Source of the DNA: Paenibacillus amylolyticus
GTDB taxonomy: Bacteria; Bacillota; Bacilli; Paenibacillales; Paenibacillaceae
Assembly (NCBI RefSeq): GCF_029689945.1
Contig: NZ_CP121451.1
Span: forward strand, 930,001-994,000
Direction of reading: 5' to 3'
Length of the DNA: 64,000 bases
The position numbers and the translations under genes were made by a program. The notes under the pieces are model-generated. The model was given only the letters and a program-made list of their open reading frames with translations, had not been told where the DNA came from and ran no database searches. Below are positions 62,575-64,000 of the stretch, piece by piece; within the stretch, counting starts at the first letter, position 1; each line of letters begins with the position of its first letter.

Positions 62575-64000
62575 GACATCAATTCCTCCACAATGGCTTG
62601 TTCTCGCTGCTGCAGACTATGTTTCTGCCACACGATATCATCACGTGACGGGAAATCCTCACGATAGTGAGCTCCCCGACTCTCCTCGCGGTGTAGTGCA
62701 CCGCTGGTAACTAACCAGGCACAGGTCAGAAGATTGGCATACTCCAGCTCTTCCTTATGCGTGAGTGTCTGATCAAAATATTGCATTTCCTGTTGCAGTT
62801 TGTCCATGGCCTTCTGCAGGTCCGCACCATTCCGGCGCAAGCCTACCTGACGAACCATCATTTTCTGTAATCGTAAGCGTCTTTCCGATACCGGCTTCTG
62901 CTCTTCCTTGATCTTGTTGATCTTGCTATTCATGTCTACAGATGAAGGCGCAACCCCTCTTGCTTGTAACGAATCAAGCGGAGCAAGAGATTGAATACGA
63001 TCAACAATCCTCCGGCCAAATACAATGGCTTCAGATAAGGAGTTGCTCGCCAGACGGTTAGCTCCATGCACTCCTGTAGAGGACACCTCCCCACAAGCAA
63101 ATAATCGGGAGATGCTGCTCTCTCCACTTAAATCCGTTTTCACACCACCCATCATGTAATGGGCAGCAGGCGCAACGGGAATCCAGTCGGTTGTCATATC
63201 CAATCCATATCGCATGCAAGTCTCATATATGGTAGGGAAGCGATGCTTGATCATCTCTGGCTGTTCATGTGTAATATCCAGATACACAAAGGTGCTGTTG
63301 GTGGACTCCATCTCACTAACAATCGCTCGTGCCACGATATCGCGCGGGGCCAGCTCAAGCTGGTCATGGTAACGATCCATGAAGCGTTCACCCTTCACAT
63401 TGCGCAAGTATGCTCCTTCACCGCGTACGGCTTCTGACACAAGAAAACGTGGGGCACCCGGGTAACATAGCGAGGTGGGGTGGAATTGAATAAATTCCAT
63501 ATCACGAACAATCGCCCCTGCTCGATAAGCCATGGCTACACCATCGGCAGTAGCTACATCCGGATTCGTCGTATATCGGTACAATTGTCCTGCCCCGCCG
63601 GAGCATAGAACGGTTGCCTGTGCCTTTACGAACACTTGTGATCCGTCATCCTTCTGAACCAAAGCGCCAATGCATTCCCCTCGATTTCGATCTGTAATCA
63701 GATCAACAACAAAGTGCTCATCCCATACTTCAATCCCTGGATGCTCATTCACTTCGACAGCAAGCGCACGTACAATCTCATATCCCGTTGCGTCCCCGTT
63801 GGCATGCAAAATACGGCGGTGGCTATGCGCACCTTCCTGCGTCAATGCCAACTCGCCGTTCTCCAGATCGAACAAAGTACCCAAACGAATCAGTTCCTTC
63901 ACGCCGTCTGGACCCTCATTCACCAATACCTCTACCGCTTCGGAGCGGCATAGGCCCGCTCCTGCAACAAGTGTGTCCTGCAAGTGGTAAGCAGGTGAAT
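62571..64000 (-). CDS. nadB: L-aspartate oxidase, C-terminal part (runs off the window)
   Basis: Flavoenzyme that oxidises aspartate to iminoaspartate, first step of de novo NAD synthesis. The frame is open to the window edge; the visible part begins SPAYHLQDTLVAGAGLC. It includes GGAGQLYRYTTNPDVATADGVAMAYRAGA, HPTSLCYPG, RDIVARAIVSEM and GVHGANRLASNSLSEAIVFGRRI, then the helical C-terminal domain. The N-terminal FAD-binding GxGxxG region lies outside. It is adjacent to nadC as expected. Confidence 0.94.
   Translation of the reverse strand, partial: SPAYHLQDTLVAGAGLCRSEAVEVLVNEGPDGVKELIRLGTLFDLENGELALTQEGAHSHRRILHANGDATGYEIVRALAVEVNEHPGIEVWDEHFVVDLITDRNRGECIGALVQKDDGSQVFVKAQATVLCSGGAGQLYRYTTNPDVATADGVAMAYRAGAIVRDMEFIQFHPTSLCYPGAPRFLVSEAVRGEGAYLRNVKGERFMDRYHDQLELAPRDIVARAIVSEMESTNSTFVYLDITHEQPEMIKHRFPTIYETCMRYGLDMTTDWIPVAPAAHYMMGGVKTDLSGESSISRLFACGEVSSTGVHGANRLASNSLSEAIVFGRRIVDRIQSLAPLDSLQARGVAPSSVDMNSKINKIKEEQKPVSERRLRLQKMMVRQVGLRRNGADLQKAMDKLQQEMQYFDQTLTHKEELEYANLLTCAWLVTSGALHREESRGAHYREDFPSRDDIVWQKHSLQQREQAIVEELMS

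Overview
The window reads as chromosomal DNA of a Paenibacillus-like, endospore-forming Firmicute of roughly 50% G+C. The evidence is gene content and order shared with Bacillus subtilis (murA-fbaA-spo0F-pyrG-rpoE, argS-ywiB, speE-speB/pbpG/ywhD, rrn-guaB-dacA-pdxT-serS-tRNA-Ser, and coaX-hslO-yacD-cysK-pabBAC-folP-folB-folK-yazB-dusB-greA-lysS), spore genes (spo0F, sspP, a pbpG-type PBP), Gram-positive Shine-Dalgarno sequences with many GTG/TTG starts, and a ydaO-type c-di-AMP riboswitch. No prophage, insertion sequence, CRISPR array or resistance island was seen.

Layout. 1-5 kb (minus): partial murA, fbaA, spo0F, pyrG, rpoE. 5.4-6.6 kb (plus): a frameshifted S8 protease behind a structured leader. 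6.7-12.3 kb (minus): argS, a DUF1934 protein, a Cys-rich small protein, a GH51 arabinofuranosidase with a CRE site, and a secreted BNR/YCF48-type repeat protein. 12.5-12.9 kb: a 43-residue membrane peptide with toxin-like architecture. 13-21 kb: speB/speE divergent from pbpG, ywhD, an M1 peptidase and a membrane protein. 21-31.8 kb: riboswitch-controlled NlpC/P60 hydrolase, GNAT, cytochrome c, ribokinase, pterin dehydratase, motAB, RluF-type pseudouridine synthase, a sporulation-type sensor kinase, tadA, GNAT. 32-34.4 kb: lipoprotein, sspP, two small unknown genes, tRNA-Ser(UGA). 34.5-46 kb (minus): serS, pdxT, a pdxS remnant, dacA, guaB, 5S, 23S, 16S. 46-48.7 kb: membrane protein/TetR pair and a KtrB/TrkH transporter. 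48.9-64 kb (minus): lysS, greA, dusB, the folate/PABA genes, cysK, a PpiC-type foldase, hslO, coaX, nadC, partial nadB.

Most genes are housekeeping: nucleotide synthesis (pyrG, guaB), cofactors (PABA/folate, NAD, CoA, PLP), translation (argS, serS, lysS, tadA, rRNA), cell wall (murA, dacA, pbpG) and the sporulation phosphorelay (spo0F plus a candidate kinase). Regulation legible in the sequence includes a pyrG promoter whose transcript begins GGGC ahead of an attenuator, a sigma-H promoter for spo0F, a sigma-D-like promoter for motAB, a CRE, a possible CymR site before cysK, twin rrn promoters and a TetR palindrome.

Oddities. The least explained items are the toxin-like locus at 12.56-12.90 kb, a structured intergenic element near 31.0-31.15 kb, and a leader hairpin that begins at the predicted transcript start and covers the ribosome-binding site of the S8 protease. 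Six otherwise conserved genes carry single-base frameshifts (dusB twice), nearly all one-base deletions in or next to short base runs and including guaB, so consensus errors are likely. pdxS is reduced to about its last 30 codons, which is either a real deletion or an assembly collapse.
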